From the NCBI RefSeq assembly GCF_000471905.2, contig NW_006499905.1, positions 1,146,522 through 1,210,521 of the forward strand: a stretch of DNA of 64,000 bases, given 5' to 3'. Position 1 is the stretch's first letter, and the number at the start of each line of letters is the position of its first letter. The position numbers and the translations under genes are program-made. The DNA comes from Amborella trichopoda (lineage: Eukaryota; Streptophyta; Magnoliopsida; Amborellales; Amborellaceae). The notes beneath the pieces were generated by a model. The model ran no database searches, was not told the DNA's origin, and saw only the letters and a list, made by a program, of their open reading frames with translations. Positions 20,806-32,929 of the stretch are shown piece by piece.

Positions 20806-22161
20806 GGAAAAATTACACATATATCCATTATTTATAGAGTTATTACATTTTTACATAAAACTTTCATATATTGCAGTTAAATTTTTGGACATTACTTGCA
20901 TATCCAATCTTAGGAGTCCCAATTTTTTTTTCCAATATTGCCCTATTTCTTTATCTTCAGAATCCGAAATAAAAAAAAGAATTCAAAGCTTCAAGGTTCA
21001 AAATTTCCCTATTTTCAGATCTTTAGGATTCCCAAAAAAAAAAAAAAAAAAATCCATATAATTAATGTCCGGAATACAAAAACATTTTGGACTTTGAAAT
21101 TGTAGATTTTTTATTTTATAATTTTTGGATTTTAAAATTTGAAAATTTAAAAAGTTCAAATTTTGAAAATTCGAAAAAGTCAATCACTGAGTTCACCCAA
21201 AAATAAATTTAGGATTTTGAAAATCCAAAAGGGCAATTTTGTCATTTTTAAAATTATTGACAAAATGTTGTAATAACTGATATAAAATGGGTAGACTAGT
21301 AATAAATTATAATTTTACCTAAATTTTTTCACTTATTACATTCAAAATTTTGGATATGACATGCATATTCGTTCTTAGGATCCCCGAATTTTTTTCCAAA
21401 CAAATATTGCCTAATTTTTCTTTAGGATCCAAAACAAAAAAAAGAATTTGGAACTTAAAGGTCTGAAATTTTCCTATTTTAGATCTTTAGGATCCAAAAA
21501 AAAAAATCCGGACTATCACAGTCCAGAACTTCCCTATTTTTGGATCTTTAGTATCCTCAATAAGAAAACATTTTGGATTTCGAAATTGTAGATTTTTTAT
21601 TTTATAATTTTTGGATTTTTAAAAAATTTCAGATTTTGAAAATCTAAAAAATTCAATTGTAGTTCATGCAAAAATAAATTTCATATCTTGGAAATCTGAA
21701 AAGGGCAATATGGTTACTTGACAAAATGTTGAGAAAATCTGAAATTTAGTTTTGCATGAACTAAGTATGATTGAATTTTTTGGATTTTTAAAATCTGAAA
21801 TTTTATAATATTCAAAATCCAAAAATTATAGAATAAAAAATCTACAATTTTAAAGTCTGAAATGTTTTTTTTATTTTTGATACTGAAGATCCCAAATTAG
21901 GGAAATTTAAGATTTTGATGGTCCAATTTTTTTTTTTTTTTGGGATAGTAAATTTGAAATAGAGAAATTTCGGACCTTAAGTTCTGAAATCTTTTTTCTT
22001 TAGATCCTGAAGATCCAAAAATAGGGCAATATTGGAAAAACAATTTGGGGCTCCTATGAACGGGTACACATGTAATATCCAAAATTTTGAATGTAATAAG
22101 TGAAAGTTTCAGGTAAAATTGTAATAATGTTTAAAATAATGGATATATGTGTAATTTTTCC
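20806..22161. mobile_element. Foldback-type element with long, partly duplicated inverted arms
   Basis: A 1,356-bp element. The left end GGAAAAATTACACATATATC matches the reverse complement of the right end exactly, and similarity continues inward for hundreds of bases (TTATTACA..TTTAC, CCAATATTGCCCTATTT, TTTGGAC/TTTTGGAT). A second copy of the arm in direct orientation (about 21296-21725) lies between the left and right arms, giving arm, arm, inverted arm. Inner arms are built from short TTTTGGATTTT-like words. No coding capacity. No target duplication was found at the exact ends. Confidence 0.85.
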
Positions 22162-22164
22162 TGC

Positions 22165-23155
22165 AAAAAATTATTATTTACACACTCCATGCACTTGAAA
22201 AAATAATGTCCCAGTTTAATTGAGTTCATCCAAATTTTAGATATTGAGATTTAAGTGTCAGAAAACTCAAATTTTAATTTTTTTTAACAATAATAATTAT
22301 GACGTGATTCTTAAGTGATTCCCAAAATTTCAAATTGAAAAAAAATCCCCCCAAATAAATCTTCTTAATCTTCTGAGGGAGTAGAAGTAAACTATACTTC
22401 CTTGGGAGCATCGTGTACATGCTTTTAAGGGGGAAGAAAATATAGAAGAATTGGTCAATGCTTGGTATTAGTATATTAATGTTTCAATTTCTTTTGTCTA
22501 TAGCTTATTATAAGGTTATGATATAAATATTAGGTAAAAATGGCTTAATTGGTCAGCGCTTGATGATTTATAACCCTATATCCTAGACTCAATTCTTTTT
22601 AAAAAAATTAGTGTTTTATGTTCGGACCCTAAAATTTATTTGTCAAAAAAAAATATTCGTTAAAAATGATTTTTCCATGACAATGAGCTTTTGCCACCCT
22701 AGGTTTTTTTTTTTTTGGCAGCTGACCGGACAAAAGTTTAACCTTTTTTTTTCTTTGAAAGTTGAAGAAAGGATTTGACCCCTAACATATGTGAAGATTG
22801 AAGGTGGTTTTCAAGATTATGTTGACACTATATTTTTAAGGTAAGGTATATCATTAAGCCCTTTATGACGGTAATTACCAAAATCACATCAATAAAATTG
22901 GCAAAATAAAATCTTAAATATGTCTTATGACTTAGGTTACGGCTTAGGTTACGTCTCAAGACGTGGCCCCTATCAGAGTAGGAAAGTCTAATTTTTAAGA
23001 AAAGTAATAAAGGAAAAAAAAAAACTCATAAGTACACTATGGACAACATAGGAAGTCCAACTGAGATGAAAACAATTATATAAAAAATAGAACTCAAAAA
23101 AGTTGATCTATAGCAAAAGACTTTTATAAAGATGTATAAAAAAAGAAAAAATAAA
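22165..23155. other. Intergenic AT-rich DNA
   Basis: No gene or repeat family recognised. Confidence 0.5.
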
Positions 23156-23159
23156 TGGT

Positions 23160-23495
23160 GAGGTTGGCATAAGGTTGACCTCCAAACTTTCATATAAGAT
23201 ATATTTGGTGTTGAAATTGTTAAGGTAGTCCCAAAATCTATTTTCATCTCTAATTATAAAATTTTGAACTCCAAAAATGGTTCAAACATGAAAATCTTGA
23301 AAATAGACAGCCCAAATAATGTGTTACAAGATATACTAGTTTTAGGATTTGAAATCATTTTTTTCTTTTTCCATATTTATATATATTGATCAAGAGATGA
23401 TCAATTAGATAGTTTTCTAATGTCAAAATAACCTTTTTCAATCCAATTTTAATGTGCACCTTACTTCCACAATTTAAAGTCTCAACTTTATATAA
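23160..23495 (+). mobile_element. MITE family A copy
   Basis: Core words in order: TCTAATTATAAAATTTTGAA, CTTGAAAATAGACAG, ATGTGTTACAAGATATACTA, GAGATGATCAATTAGA, TTATATAAACCTTTTTC. The left end is diverged (GAGGTTGGCATAAGGTTGAC). Confidence 0.78.
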
Positions 23496-23499
23496 ACCT

Positions 23500-24000
23500 T
23501 TTTCAAATATAAAGAGAGGATTAAAAACTCACGTCATCATAAAAAGCATCTAAATTATATATAAAATATTTATACATTAATTTCACAATTTAATAACTTT
23601 TTCTTGACAAACAATTTAATAAGATTTTTAATGAAAAAATCAAAATTCATATCCAATTCATTCCAATAGCAAAAAGAATTAAACTCTTATGCAATTAGTA
23701 AGTCTAAAAGGATTATTACAAGCAAGAAGAACAACAAAGGGCCACACCGCTGCTTTCTCTAAAAATTAACATAAAAGAAAAGAAGGGCTCTTACCATATT
23801 AGAACATACCCTCTCACCGGTTCTCTATCTAGAAATCTTAATTTTGGAATGCGTAAGCGCTCAAGATGATTTGGTTAACAAAAAAAATAAAAAACCCTAT
23901 CCCCAAGAAAAATAGGAATCCAAACCCAGACTAAGAAACCAAAGTATGATTCCCCACCAAAGTATGATTCCCCACGTGATATCAACATAATTTATTGCTT
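23500..24000. other. Intergenic DNA with an 18-bp tandem duplication
   Basis: ACCAAAGTATGATTCCCC occurs twice in tandem at about 23939-23974. Otherwise nothing recognised. Confidence 0.6.
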
Positions 24001-24002
24001 AA

Positions 24003-24390
24003 GTTTTTAGGCAGTTCAATTATGATAAAAAATATATCAAAACAAGAATTTGGAAATAACAATGACCATATAGGAGGAGAATAATATCAGATAAATAATC
24101 AATTCGAACAAAGATCACCGAATTTTATTGCTTAAACTTTGTAATTGGATTACATATTCGAAGCAAAGAAAATAGACGTAGACAAAAGATGAACATCATT
24201 CTTCGCCAAAGTATCCGTCGCCTCATTTGCTTCACGTTAAACGTGTAGAAGGACACAATCCGATTCCGACTTAGATCAAAGATTTCATTCCAAAATTGTG
24301 GCAAACTCCACGGAGGTCTTCCAACATTCAAATAAAGATCGTTTCCAACAAGTATTACTCTTTACATCTATAAAAACATAAGCTCAAAAA
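24003..24390 (-). repeat. Second copy of the 18790-19020 segment, split by a LINE fragment
   Basis: 24003-24116 and 24334-24390 align with 18822-19010. The interruption is the LINE fragment at 24117-24333. Confidence 0.55.
24117..24333 (-). mobile_element. Short 5'-truncated LINE (RNase H tail) with target duplication
   Basis: The minus strand reads VLLHV, a stop, then REANEATDTLAKN: the conserved C-terminal RNase H motif of plant LINEs. The 217-bp insert is bounded by AAAGATC at 24110-24116 and 24334-24340, and the related segment near 18920 lacks it. Coding is interrupted. Confidence 0.72.
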
Positions 24391-24394
24391 CAAT

Positions 24395-24835
24395 TATCAG
24401 TTATAAGCTTTATTTTACATCAACTCATAAAAAACGCCAAAGGAGAAAATCAATAGACTTGTTTAAAAATCACAATAAAATTTTCTGGTTTTATCTTGCA
24501 TGTACTTCGAGTTAACATATATGAAGGGAAATTTATAGAAAAAGTCTATTTTAATTTTAGAACTTTGATTAGGGTCTCCTCCATTATACATACATAAAAA
24601 ATATTTTAAAATACTTGAAATAAATAAAATTACTAAAATGCAGTGTTGGGATATTTTTAGTTATTTATTATTTTAAATTATTTTGTATAAACAGATAAAG
24701 TATAAATAATACTAAATTTGAGTTTAATTTGGTACATAAATAGAAAAATAAAATTAAAATACACTTTGTACAATAAAAAATGGGACAGTAGGACTTGAGC
24801 GTAAAATATAAAAGAATATGTTGTGATAGGACTAC
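24395..24835. other. Intergenic AT-rich DNA
   Basis: No feature recognised. Confidence 0.5.
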
Positions 24836-24839
24836 AACC

Positions 24840-25200
24840 CTATCAAAATAAGTAAAGTCTCACCTCAAAACTTAATGAAATTGCAGTTTTAGCATAAAAA
24901 AAACCTTCAAATCGATCATCGCAACATTATTGAGTTGTGTAAACAATCAGAATTTCAAGCTCTAAAAATTGTATTGTAACATTAACTAGACCATCTATTT
25001 TACCATAAAAATAACTATTCACATATCTACGAGATCTATATTATTTTTCTAGTTTCAAGTTTCATAGTTAGTGTTGTAAATTGATTTTGAAACCCTCATG
25101 AAGATTTCCAATGCGGAACTGCTTTCCAAAAAAAGCTTCGACTTGATGCTTTACTTTGTTTTTAAGAAGCCTAGGCCTCATAAAAACTGCATCCTTAAGA
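24840..25200 (-). mobile_element. MITE family A copy, inverted and degraded
   Basis: The inverted core is visible: TCAAATCGATCATCGCAACA, AGACCATCTATTTTACC, ATCTACGAGATCTA and AAGTTTCATAGTTAG. The ends are eroded. Confidence 0.55.
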
Positions 25201-25209
25201 AGATAGATC

Positions 25210-25490
25210 CACTTTTTATGGCACAAGTTTCAGAAACCTCACTTCAAAATTTTGAAAGTCACTGCATCACATCACGCGGGATCTCGGACAGTGTCAGCGT
25301 ACCAGAGAATGCCACGTGTCGAGATCAACGCCGTTGCTTCACCTGCAAAAACGTCCTACATTGTTTGACTCCTCATCGAAACGCAATGCACCGGAAACTT
25401 TCAGAAATTTCGGATTGCGTAATTCGGAGATGTACGGCTAAATTTCAACGAAAACTTACGGCGTGTCAATATGCCACCCCAAACTAGGGC
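25210..25490 (+). other. GC-richer stretch within a 129-codon open frame, not recognised
   Basis: An open frame (25098-25487) begins inside the MITE remnant and continues through DNA that is clearly less AT-rich than its surroundings. The product shows no known domain; scattered Cys and Arg residues do not form a recognisable finger. Probably not a gene, but the composition shift is real. Confidence 0.25.
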
Positions 25491-25615
25491 CGTTGGCAAT
25501 CGGGCCGGCTTTAAGGCATGGCCCTGAACTTTCAGTCTGGGCCAATTTGGAGAGAGTTCAGACCATATGGTAAGACCAGCTAGCATTGTTCTAGTAGTGG
25601 CCACCCTAATTTCTT
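25490..25615. mobile_element. GGGCC hAT-like fragment
   Basis: ACTAGGGCCGTTGGCAATCG at the left and GTAGTGGCCACCCTAATT at the right are inverted, as in the GGGGTGGCAA class of ends. Confidence 0.45.
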
Positions 25616-25974
25616 TTTTATTTCGTCATCATCAGTATCATTGTCCGAGCCTAGAGTCGCTTCTATGAATCATATTCTGCTATTTCTGTTCATTAAGGGC
25701 AATACCATTAATCAAAATATATATTAAAAAGATTTTTGTATTTTTTTAGTAGCCCATCTTAACCTGATTATCTTTAGTCTGGGTGCGGTTTGGGCCTTGT
25801 TGTTATGAATGCAGGCATTGCTCGGGCCTAACATACACCATTCTAGGCAGGCACGAGTATCATCCCTACCCCAAACATGTCCCTCAAGCCTTATGTGGTT
25901 TTTAAGTGTGCATGTATACAAGTAGTGCCTCTATTTTGTGTGCAAAAAGAATAAAAAATTATGTATGACTTTTT

Positions 25975-26115
25975 TGTAAAAAAATATATATAATGAGATC
26001 ATTTATTTTTTATACAAGATAGTCACAATTAATTTTGACTATTGAATGTGAAATTAGATGGTTACATTTCTTCCATTGACCGAGTTTAAACTTCAAAAAA
26101 GATTTTCTCGATCTT
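25975..26115 (+). mobile_element. MITE family B, partial copy
   Basis: Shares ACAAGATAGTCACAATTAAT, TGAATGTGAAATTAGATGG, TTGACCGAG and TTCAAAAAAGATTTT with full copies at 62685 and 63875. The right half is missing. Confidence 0.6.
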
Positions 26116-26119
26116 TGTA

Positions 26120-27200
26120 ATGCAAGGTAGAGTTCCTCTTAGAGCTTCAACTGGTGAATGGAAAAGCGAGGGTAGATTTTTTACCTCTTTGCGAGAGATG
26201 AAAAAGGTTCATCCCCCCACCGCAGAGGTATATATATATATATATATATATAGTTATTTCCATATACTTGAGTACGAACACGAGAATTCGGTTCATCCAC
26301 TGACTGAGGCCGAATAATTTGATTAAGTCCAAGTGTACTTGGCCGAGTCTTATGATGCTAGTTTTAATCTAAATGCAAAAGTGTTGTTCTTATTGTGGAA
26401 TTTAAGGTTCAAGTATATTTGAAATGAATGTTTTTAATTTTAATAACCTATACATTTGGGAATGCTTCTAAAATTAATGATCTAGAATCTCTAGGTGTGA
26501 TTGTCCTTTATATATAAAGATACTCATTGAGGTAAACATTCATCCAAAATAGTGAAGATATAGCCGATTAGGCTTTAGGATCCGTAGACATAAGGCTTTG
26601 GCCTGAACAACGTAAAAATGTTGTGTTATCTTTTTTTCTATCTTCATTCTCCATTCAATGTCTGTGCATCTATGTTCTCACAAATTCTAACATATCCGTG
26701 CATCTATGCTCCCACGAATTCTAACATATACAACCTTGTTCCTGACAGAAAAATGTTGTGAGTAGGTGCAATTCACATTCCATCTGAAAAGGGTAAAGGA
26801 TTCTATTCTTTTTCTAAATAATATAACGCACAAGCAAACCCATCAGGCGCATTATTAGATTCATTTGGAAGAGCTTAAAATGAATTAATTTTAAAAGATT
26901 TATTAAAATATATTTAAAGGCTAAACTATCTATATCGTACGTATAAAGCATGAGTTCCACATGAGCTCACGTGAAGGCTCCTATTAAATTTATTTTATAA
27001 TATATTATAATAAATTATATGATTTGTCTAGAGTTAACAAACCCTCAAAATACAAAGGTTAATGTTAAAATGGCTTGTGATGATTTTATTTATCAAGAAA
27101 ATATTATTATTTTTTAAAAAATACTTTAGTAAGTATCTTAATCATTAATGACAGAAAAATTTAAAATTTTAACAAAGTACAATGGTATTTTGAAAATTAG
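26120..27200. other. Intergenic DNA, one (AT)n tract
   Basis: An (AT)n microsatellite at about 26227-26252 and a near-repeat of ATC(C)GTGCATCTATG.TC.CACA around 26660-26720. No gene. Confidence 0.5.
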
Positions 27201-27204
27201 TGTG

Positions 27205-27540
27205 CTGCAAGTTTATATAAGGTTGCAACATTAAAATGTAGAATTAAGGTGCACCTTAAAAATCCATCAAAACGAGCTATTTTAATGTTGGAAAGCCATC
27301 TAATTGATCATCTCAACATCGAAATGTATGAACATGGAAAACAAAAATTTAGTCCAAAAAATAATATATCTTGCAACACATTATCTGGGCAGTGCATTTT
27401 CAATATTTATAGATCAACTTAATTTGAACCATTTTTAAAGTTTAAAAATTTTATAATTAAAGATGAAAATTGATCCTCATGACATTTTAAAAATTTTTGA
27501 CACCAAAATTACATTTTATGATATATAAGCTTGCTTTTGT
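27205..27540 (-). mobile_element. MITE family A copy, inverted
   Basis: Left end AGTTTATATAAGGTTGCAAC, then AAAATGTAGAATTAAGGTGC, TCTAATTGATCATCTCAACA, TATCTTGCAACACATTATCT and AAAATTTTATAATTAAAGAT: the family core in reverse order. Confidence 0.8.
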
Positions 27541-27644
27541 TATCCGCAAGTGATACTTTGCTTGAGTTGTTAGATTCAAGGACTCTACAATTACCGAAGT
27601 TTTAACTTCCATGACTTGCAAATTTGATGGGCTTAACATTTTTT

Positions 27645-27960
27645 CACCCAAAGCTGAGGTCTAGGGCTATTAGCGGCACTAGAAGCCAGCCCAACGGCTC
27701 TATGGCGCGACCCACTTTTGTTTAAAATATATGTAATATATTAAATCTCAATTTTTCCAACATTTAGATAAAATCCAGCCCCCTGCCCAGTTGCACTAGT
27801 TTGGTTTGGGCCGGGTTCAGGGCCTTGTTGCCATGAATTTGGGCTAGGCCAGGAGCTAAGTTTTGGAGCTCAAGCCTATCATATATCGTATTGAGCTGGG
27901 CTCAAGCCATGGTCGCCCCACCCCGACTCGACCTGTGAACAGCTATAGTAGGGTCAAATA
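27645..27960. mobile_element. GGGC-rich hAT-like element
   Basis: Left TAGGGCTATTAGCGGC and right CGACCTGTGAACAGCTATA are inverted-like, with GGGCCGGG, GGGCTAGGCC and GAGCTGGGC words at the right and an AT-rich centre, a layout typical of this class. No perfect target duplication. Confidence 0.55.
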
Positions 27961-28009
27961 AAATCACTTCACTGTGCCCACTATCATGGGTAAACAAAAA
28001 GGACACAGT

Positions 28010-28240
28010 TTCTATGCGGCCAGCCTGCATATTGTAGAAATGCAGGCTTGGTAATAAATATATATATTTTAAATAAATTGATCCTAATATTTAGATAATA
28101 TATAATCTTTAACAAGGAGATCATGAATATGAATAAATAAATAAATTTTAAAAATTAAAAGTAATAATTATATTAAAAAAATATTTGGACGGTTAGTTAC
28201 AATTGTTTTTAAATGGACCACCTATTTGCATCCATATTTA
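28010..28240 (-). mobile_element. MITE family C, inverted copy
   Basis: The reverse complement matches 35300-35590: ATGCAAATAGGTGGTCCATT, AACAATTGTAACTAACCGTC, AATATAATTATTACTTTTAA, and an end with CCGCATAGAAACTGTGTCC, shared with 51110-51152 as CATAGAAACCGCGTCC. Confidence 0.7.
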
Positions 28241-28319
28241 AAATGAATGTTTTATACCTCTGGACCGCACCAACCTACATGAAACAATCTTCCAAACAAA
28301 ATCACTACCAGCTATATGG

Positions 28320-29868
28320 CAGTTTAGTACGCCAAACTGTAGCAGCAGCGAGAGATAACATCTTCGCGATAGATGTGGGAAATGCTCAATCTATGGTCTA
28401 AGAGTTTGTGACAGCAATTGGCTACAACTGTGCACAGTGCTCGTGGAATTCTACATTGCTCTTGAATATCATTTATACGAATCACTCTCAATTTATTGTG
28501 GAAAACAATTGAGTTCAAGGGCAAGATCAATTACTACTTTGATCGCATGGAATTCAAAATAATTGTTTGATGTAACATCACAGGGGTAACAAAAGCTGCG
28601 ATAAAAGCACCATGACTATCCTTAATAACCCCAACACTACTTGCCATACCCAAGTTTTGGAAAGAAACCCCATCAACATTAAGCTTGAAATATTGGGGAT
28701 TTGGGAACAACCAAACAACCAGGGTGGAGGCCTTGAATCTTTGTCGATGCCAAGGTATATGTAAGTTTTCAATTATCGCTTTCTCTGATATATGAAAGTC
28801 TCAAGCCTTCACCTTCACTAAGTCACAAACATCATGAGTAATCTTTCTCAATAAATTATTTCCTTGAGGCGTTGTTTTGGAAAAGTTTATGATTGGGTTC
28901 CTCCCATATAAATCAAAATGTGGTGAAAAAGAGGGATATTCATACATTAAGAAGCCCATCTTATTTAAATATGAAACCAATCCAACTTCTTAGCATTATT
29001 GCGATAGATACACTTGGAATAAGACGCTTGCCACTATTCCAAACAATTGATTTTCATAGATACTGTAAGAAGAGACATTGGAACAACATGTGACAAATAT
29101 TGTCATTATTATTGTTGCGAAAAAGGTATATTGAGTCCACAGTAATTCTTCGTTACTGAAGAAGGAAAGAGGTGGGAAGACGTTGATGTAGGTCCAACAA
29201 AAAAAAACCACTTAACTTCGGGGTGGCATTTTGAAGGCCACATTGATATGAACATAGGCCGAGAAGTCCACTTTTGCCGAATGAAATCTCATCCTGCTTT
29301 AACCGAGAACAACCTATTAGAGGAAGAAGTCTATACTAAAAAATCTTCATGTCGCTGCAAAAGTACAATGAATCTCTCCACCACCTTCCATATTCTGATG
29401 AGATGATGAGAAGTGGGGGCGGGGAGATTCTAAGCCCCAAGGGTGCCCTGTAAAAAGTTTGACACCCTTGGTTTAGACCATAAGACTCCCATATAGATTT
29501 CTCAAATAACAATAGGTTTGCTTAGAAGTCCACTGAATTACCGTCGCCAATTACCCATTTGACATTGTCCCTTAAATGAGCTAATCCCTGAAGAATCCCT
29601 TTCCATGCATAAGAGTAATTTCTGTATTTAGGCCCCCATATAGACGAGTTTTTTAAGTATATTTGTTTGAAGAAATGAGCTAGTAAAGAAGACGGGTTGG
29701 AGAAAATATTCATGCCAATTTCATCAATTCTACAATGTTGAACTGGGCAGTATTTCTAATCCCAAATCCCCCCTCTGCAAGAGTACAACGTATACTTTCC
29801 CATTTCACAAGACGACCTTTCTTTTCAATTATACCCGGCCATAAGAAATTCCGTTGTAATTAAATGGT
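28320..29868 (-). mobile_element. Degenerate LINE 3' half: RT thumb, zinc-binding region, RNase H
   Basis: Minus-strand blocks in the expected order. About 29870-29740: NFLWPGIIEKKGRLVKWESI, GGFGIRNTAQFN. About 29713-29522: HFFKQIYLKNSSIWGP, YAWKGILQGLAHLRDNVKW, IGDGNSV. About 29210: PKLKWFFFVG. About 29090-29000: CHMLFQCLF, KRLIPSVSIAIM. About 28700-28600: YFKLNVDGVSF, GVIKDSHGAFIAAFVTP. About 28350: SISHIYRE. These are the RT C-terminus, zf-RVT region and RNase H of plant L1-type LINEs. Frames are broken repeatedly. The 5' part is absent beyond about 29870, and no clear poly(A) was found at the 3' side. Confidence 0.88.
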
Positions 29869-29869
29869 G

Positions 29870-30160
29870 GAATATGTGCAGATGGGCCCGAGTAACCCAT
29901 AAAATAAAAAGTAAAAATAATGAAACTCAGAGCCCACTTCAGCCCTAGACCTGACCTACTAGGCCTGTTCAGCCCTACCGTAGAAAAGTATTGCTATACT
30001 ACCAGTTCAAGTTTCTTAAATTACCAGTGCCTACAAAATGGAGTTTAATAGGGATAGAAAACTCCTCAACGATCCATTGATGACATCAGATGGTTGAGGT
30101 GCTGCCAACACACTATTCGAAAGCAAATTTCCTTTTTTTTATGGGGTATGGTTAACTTTT
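29870..30160. other. Intergenic DNA
   Basis: A CCTAGACC/GGCCTG-rich patch at 29940-29980 resembles a hAT-like end, but no partner end was found. Confidence 0.4.
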
Positions 30161-30164
30161 TTTT

Positions 30165-30475
30165 TTTTTGAGCGTCAACTTTAAACAATCAAAGTATAGC
30201 GCAGCTCCAAACTCAGCTGGAAAATGTAGTTCTTGTGCTGGAAATCTTGCAATGAGATGAAAATCTATGTTTACTTCTAATTATGAAATTTAAAGATCTG
30301 AACATTGTGTGATCAAATAGATCCAAAACACTTGAAAGTATTGAAAAATAGATGCATTACAAGATGCACTATTTTCAAGACTTGTAATCTTTTATGGAAA
30401 AAGTTTATATAAGGTTGTAACCTTAAAATGTAGAATTGCAAATGCACCTCAAAAATCCATCAAAAAAAACTTTTG
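30165..30475 (+). mobile_element. MITE family A, rearranged copy
   Basis: 30190-30395 reads the family core forward (CTTTAAACAATCAAAG, TTCTAATTATGAAATTTAA, AAGATGCACTATTTTCAAGA). It then meets an inverted end block, AAGTTTATATAAGGTTGTAA to GCACCTCAAAAATCCATCAA (30400-30465). It is either two joined fragments or an internally inverted copy. Confidence 0.65.
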
Positions 30476-30479
30476 GATG

Positions 30480-32925
30480 CGCCTAACTTATTTACAAAAT
30501 TACAAGGTTTTTTCTTTAAATTTAGTCTATTCACTCATTTTCTGATGCTACTTGTGTGTCCACCCAGTCTATCACAAAGCATTCATTGAGGAAGGGAACT
30601 AAACAACTTTCTATCCATTCACTGCTGGCTTTCCATTTAAATTATTTTCATGGTTGCTTAACTGAAATTGTTAGCATTAAATCTTTTGATTTCTTTTTCT
30701 TTTTTTTTATGTATTTATTCATGTCTTCTCAAATAACACATAAAGACAAATAACACATAAAGATAAAGACATGGTGGTGGTAGCATTTCATACCTCAATT
30801 GCACCTTGTGGCTTCCATTTTCGACACTTACAAAAACCACACATCATTTTAAAAACAAGTTGGCCTCACTAAACTACCAAAAGAAGAAAACACCATTTCG
30901 ATATCTTGGTAGTCATTTCATAGTTATATGTCACTTCTCATTATGTCTTTCCAGCAACTATTGAATGTCTCTCTCTCTAAAATACGCACTCTCTCTAAAA
31001 CACAACCAGGGAATGCTGCTACATTCTCTCACTAAACCGCAACCACGAAATCGGAGGATTCAAATCGGAAACGCATCCATCCCTTGTTCATATCCATCAA
31101 TCGATAGTGACCAAACTTTAATGCATAGTAGCCATCACTTCTTCTTTTTTTTTTTTTTTTTTTTTTTTTTTGAGTAAATCATTTCTAAAAAGAAGCCATT
31201 TTTCATCAACAAAAAAGAAAAAAAATACAACTATCACTTCTCTTTTACTGACATGAAAAAAAAATTAGTATCTGATCCATGCTATAGACTATCATTCATA
31301 AAGACAAAAGGGTTTCCTACTCCTGGACGAATATGATGTCCATCTGCTTCCGCTGGTAAAATCTATGTTTGGATATTTTTTATATCTCAAACTTTGAAGA
31401 TGTAATCTCTATAACCCAACGACCAACCCCAAAGGCAAAAAAAAATCTCACTCTATGCGACTAAAAAGAAGACATCTCAACATTGCATAGGAGCTGTTTA
31501 ATTTTCGGAGGAAAAAAATTTAGATATTCAAAAACTCAAAATTCAAAAGCTTTGAGCTTTCTTAGGTTCCCAATTTACCCCCTGTTCAGAAGGTTCAAAT
31601 TTCAAACTGCTCTAAGAAAAAAAAAGAAAACTAATGTGTGGGAATTGAAGGATAGCCCTTTCCTAATGGGCGAAGTGTTAAGATTATGTGGTCTTTGAAA
31701 ACCTTATAAGAGATTGTAAAAAATATTTTAAATAAATAAAACATAAATTCAATGGGAGTATAGTCTTTTTGTAGACCATATCAGACAAATATTATTTGTT
31801 GATACTTGGACTAGGTTCGACGAGTTAGGCCAGCGGAGGTTTAAAAAAACCTAAGATACCTGGGCATAAGAATATAATTGAAAAGAGTTTAGTGGGTTAA
31901 CCCTTGATGACGTCGGTGTATGTTTGGATGAGAGTCGAGGGACCGTATGGCCCTTGCGTGTGATGAATAGCCTTTAGAGACAGGACTAAAACCGCAGCGT
32001 TATATCATCACACAGCATATAAATAGATAGTTGTTTTGAGATTCTTACCCTTATGCATATTAGAGTCATGGTTGCATCATGGTCTGGAGGATCATGTTTT
32101 TTTTTTCTCTTGAGGAGAACCTGAAATTCATAAACTGGGATTGCATTCCCTAGTCTATTGGCTGACTTTGGTGGTTCAATCATAATCCCCTGCAGTGCAT
32201 TGTGGGTTATGGGAACTGCTATGTTAGTTTGAAAAAGCTAGACGGATCATGATTTGCAGTTGAAGGTGGACTGCTCCCATATATTTGATAAGTTCTTGGA
32301 TCTAACGGATTTGATTCCCTTCAAAATTAATTAATTTTATGTTATGTAATGTTCCGAATGTTTATTTGAATTTTCACGAATTTTTCTGATATTTTATTTT
32401 TGTCATTTGGATTTATAAATTGAGATAAATTAATTTTTTAATATTTTCAATAAAATATAAGATTTAAAAATTCTAAATATAAAATAAAATATTTTTTAAA
32501 ATTATATGGGAACTCCATAAAATATAGGCCGAAATTTAAAAACATGTGGATTGAGTGGGGCACATATGTGGCCACCAAAAGGGTAGCACACACACCCATT
32601 GAGATACACGTATTCACCTTGTGGTAACGTTTATCCGGTTGTTAGTTGGCTTATCCTTTTAGGTGTGCATATTGAAAATATTCATTAACTCTTTGAATCA
32701 AGATTGTTTGATCTAATAATTAAATATTAGATATATTAAAATAGAAACTTTTCTTATTTGATGGGAATAGATCTATGAAAAGGAGGATAAGACTCTAGCT
32801 CATCTTTTTGAATCTTGATGGTGGATCAAAGATATGGATGACTTAAATCTCTCATCCCACAAGTTTCCCTAGATCGACTGTTGAAATTTGACCCTACGAA
32901 TTGAGAAAAAATCTATGGCATCATC
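30480..32925. other. Intergenic DNA, 2.4 kb
   Basis: A T26 tract at about 31146-31171 and other homopolymers. No gene, RNA or repeat family was recognised, though parts (31800-32220) are less AT-rich and could be decayed transposon. Confidence 0.45.
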
Positions 32926-32929
32926 GAAA

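Noticed and set aside
26120-26332. Two frames across an (AT)n tract
   Set aside because: The repetitive Ile/Tyr run comes from the microsatellite and the flanks have no recognisable domain.
28213-28530. Two small open frames as host genes
   Set aside because: They overlap the LINE RNase H remnant on the minus strand and are shadows of it.
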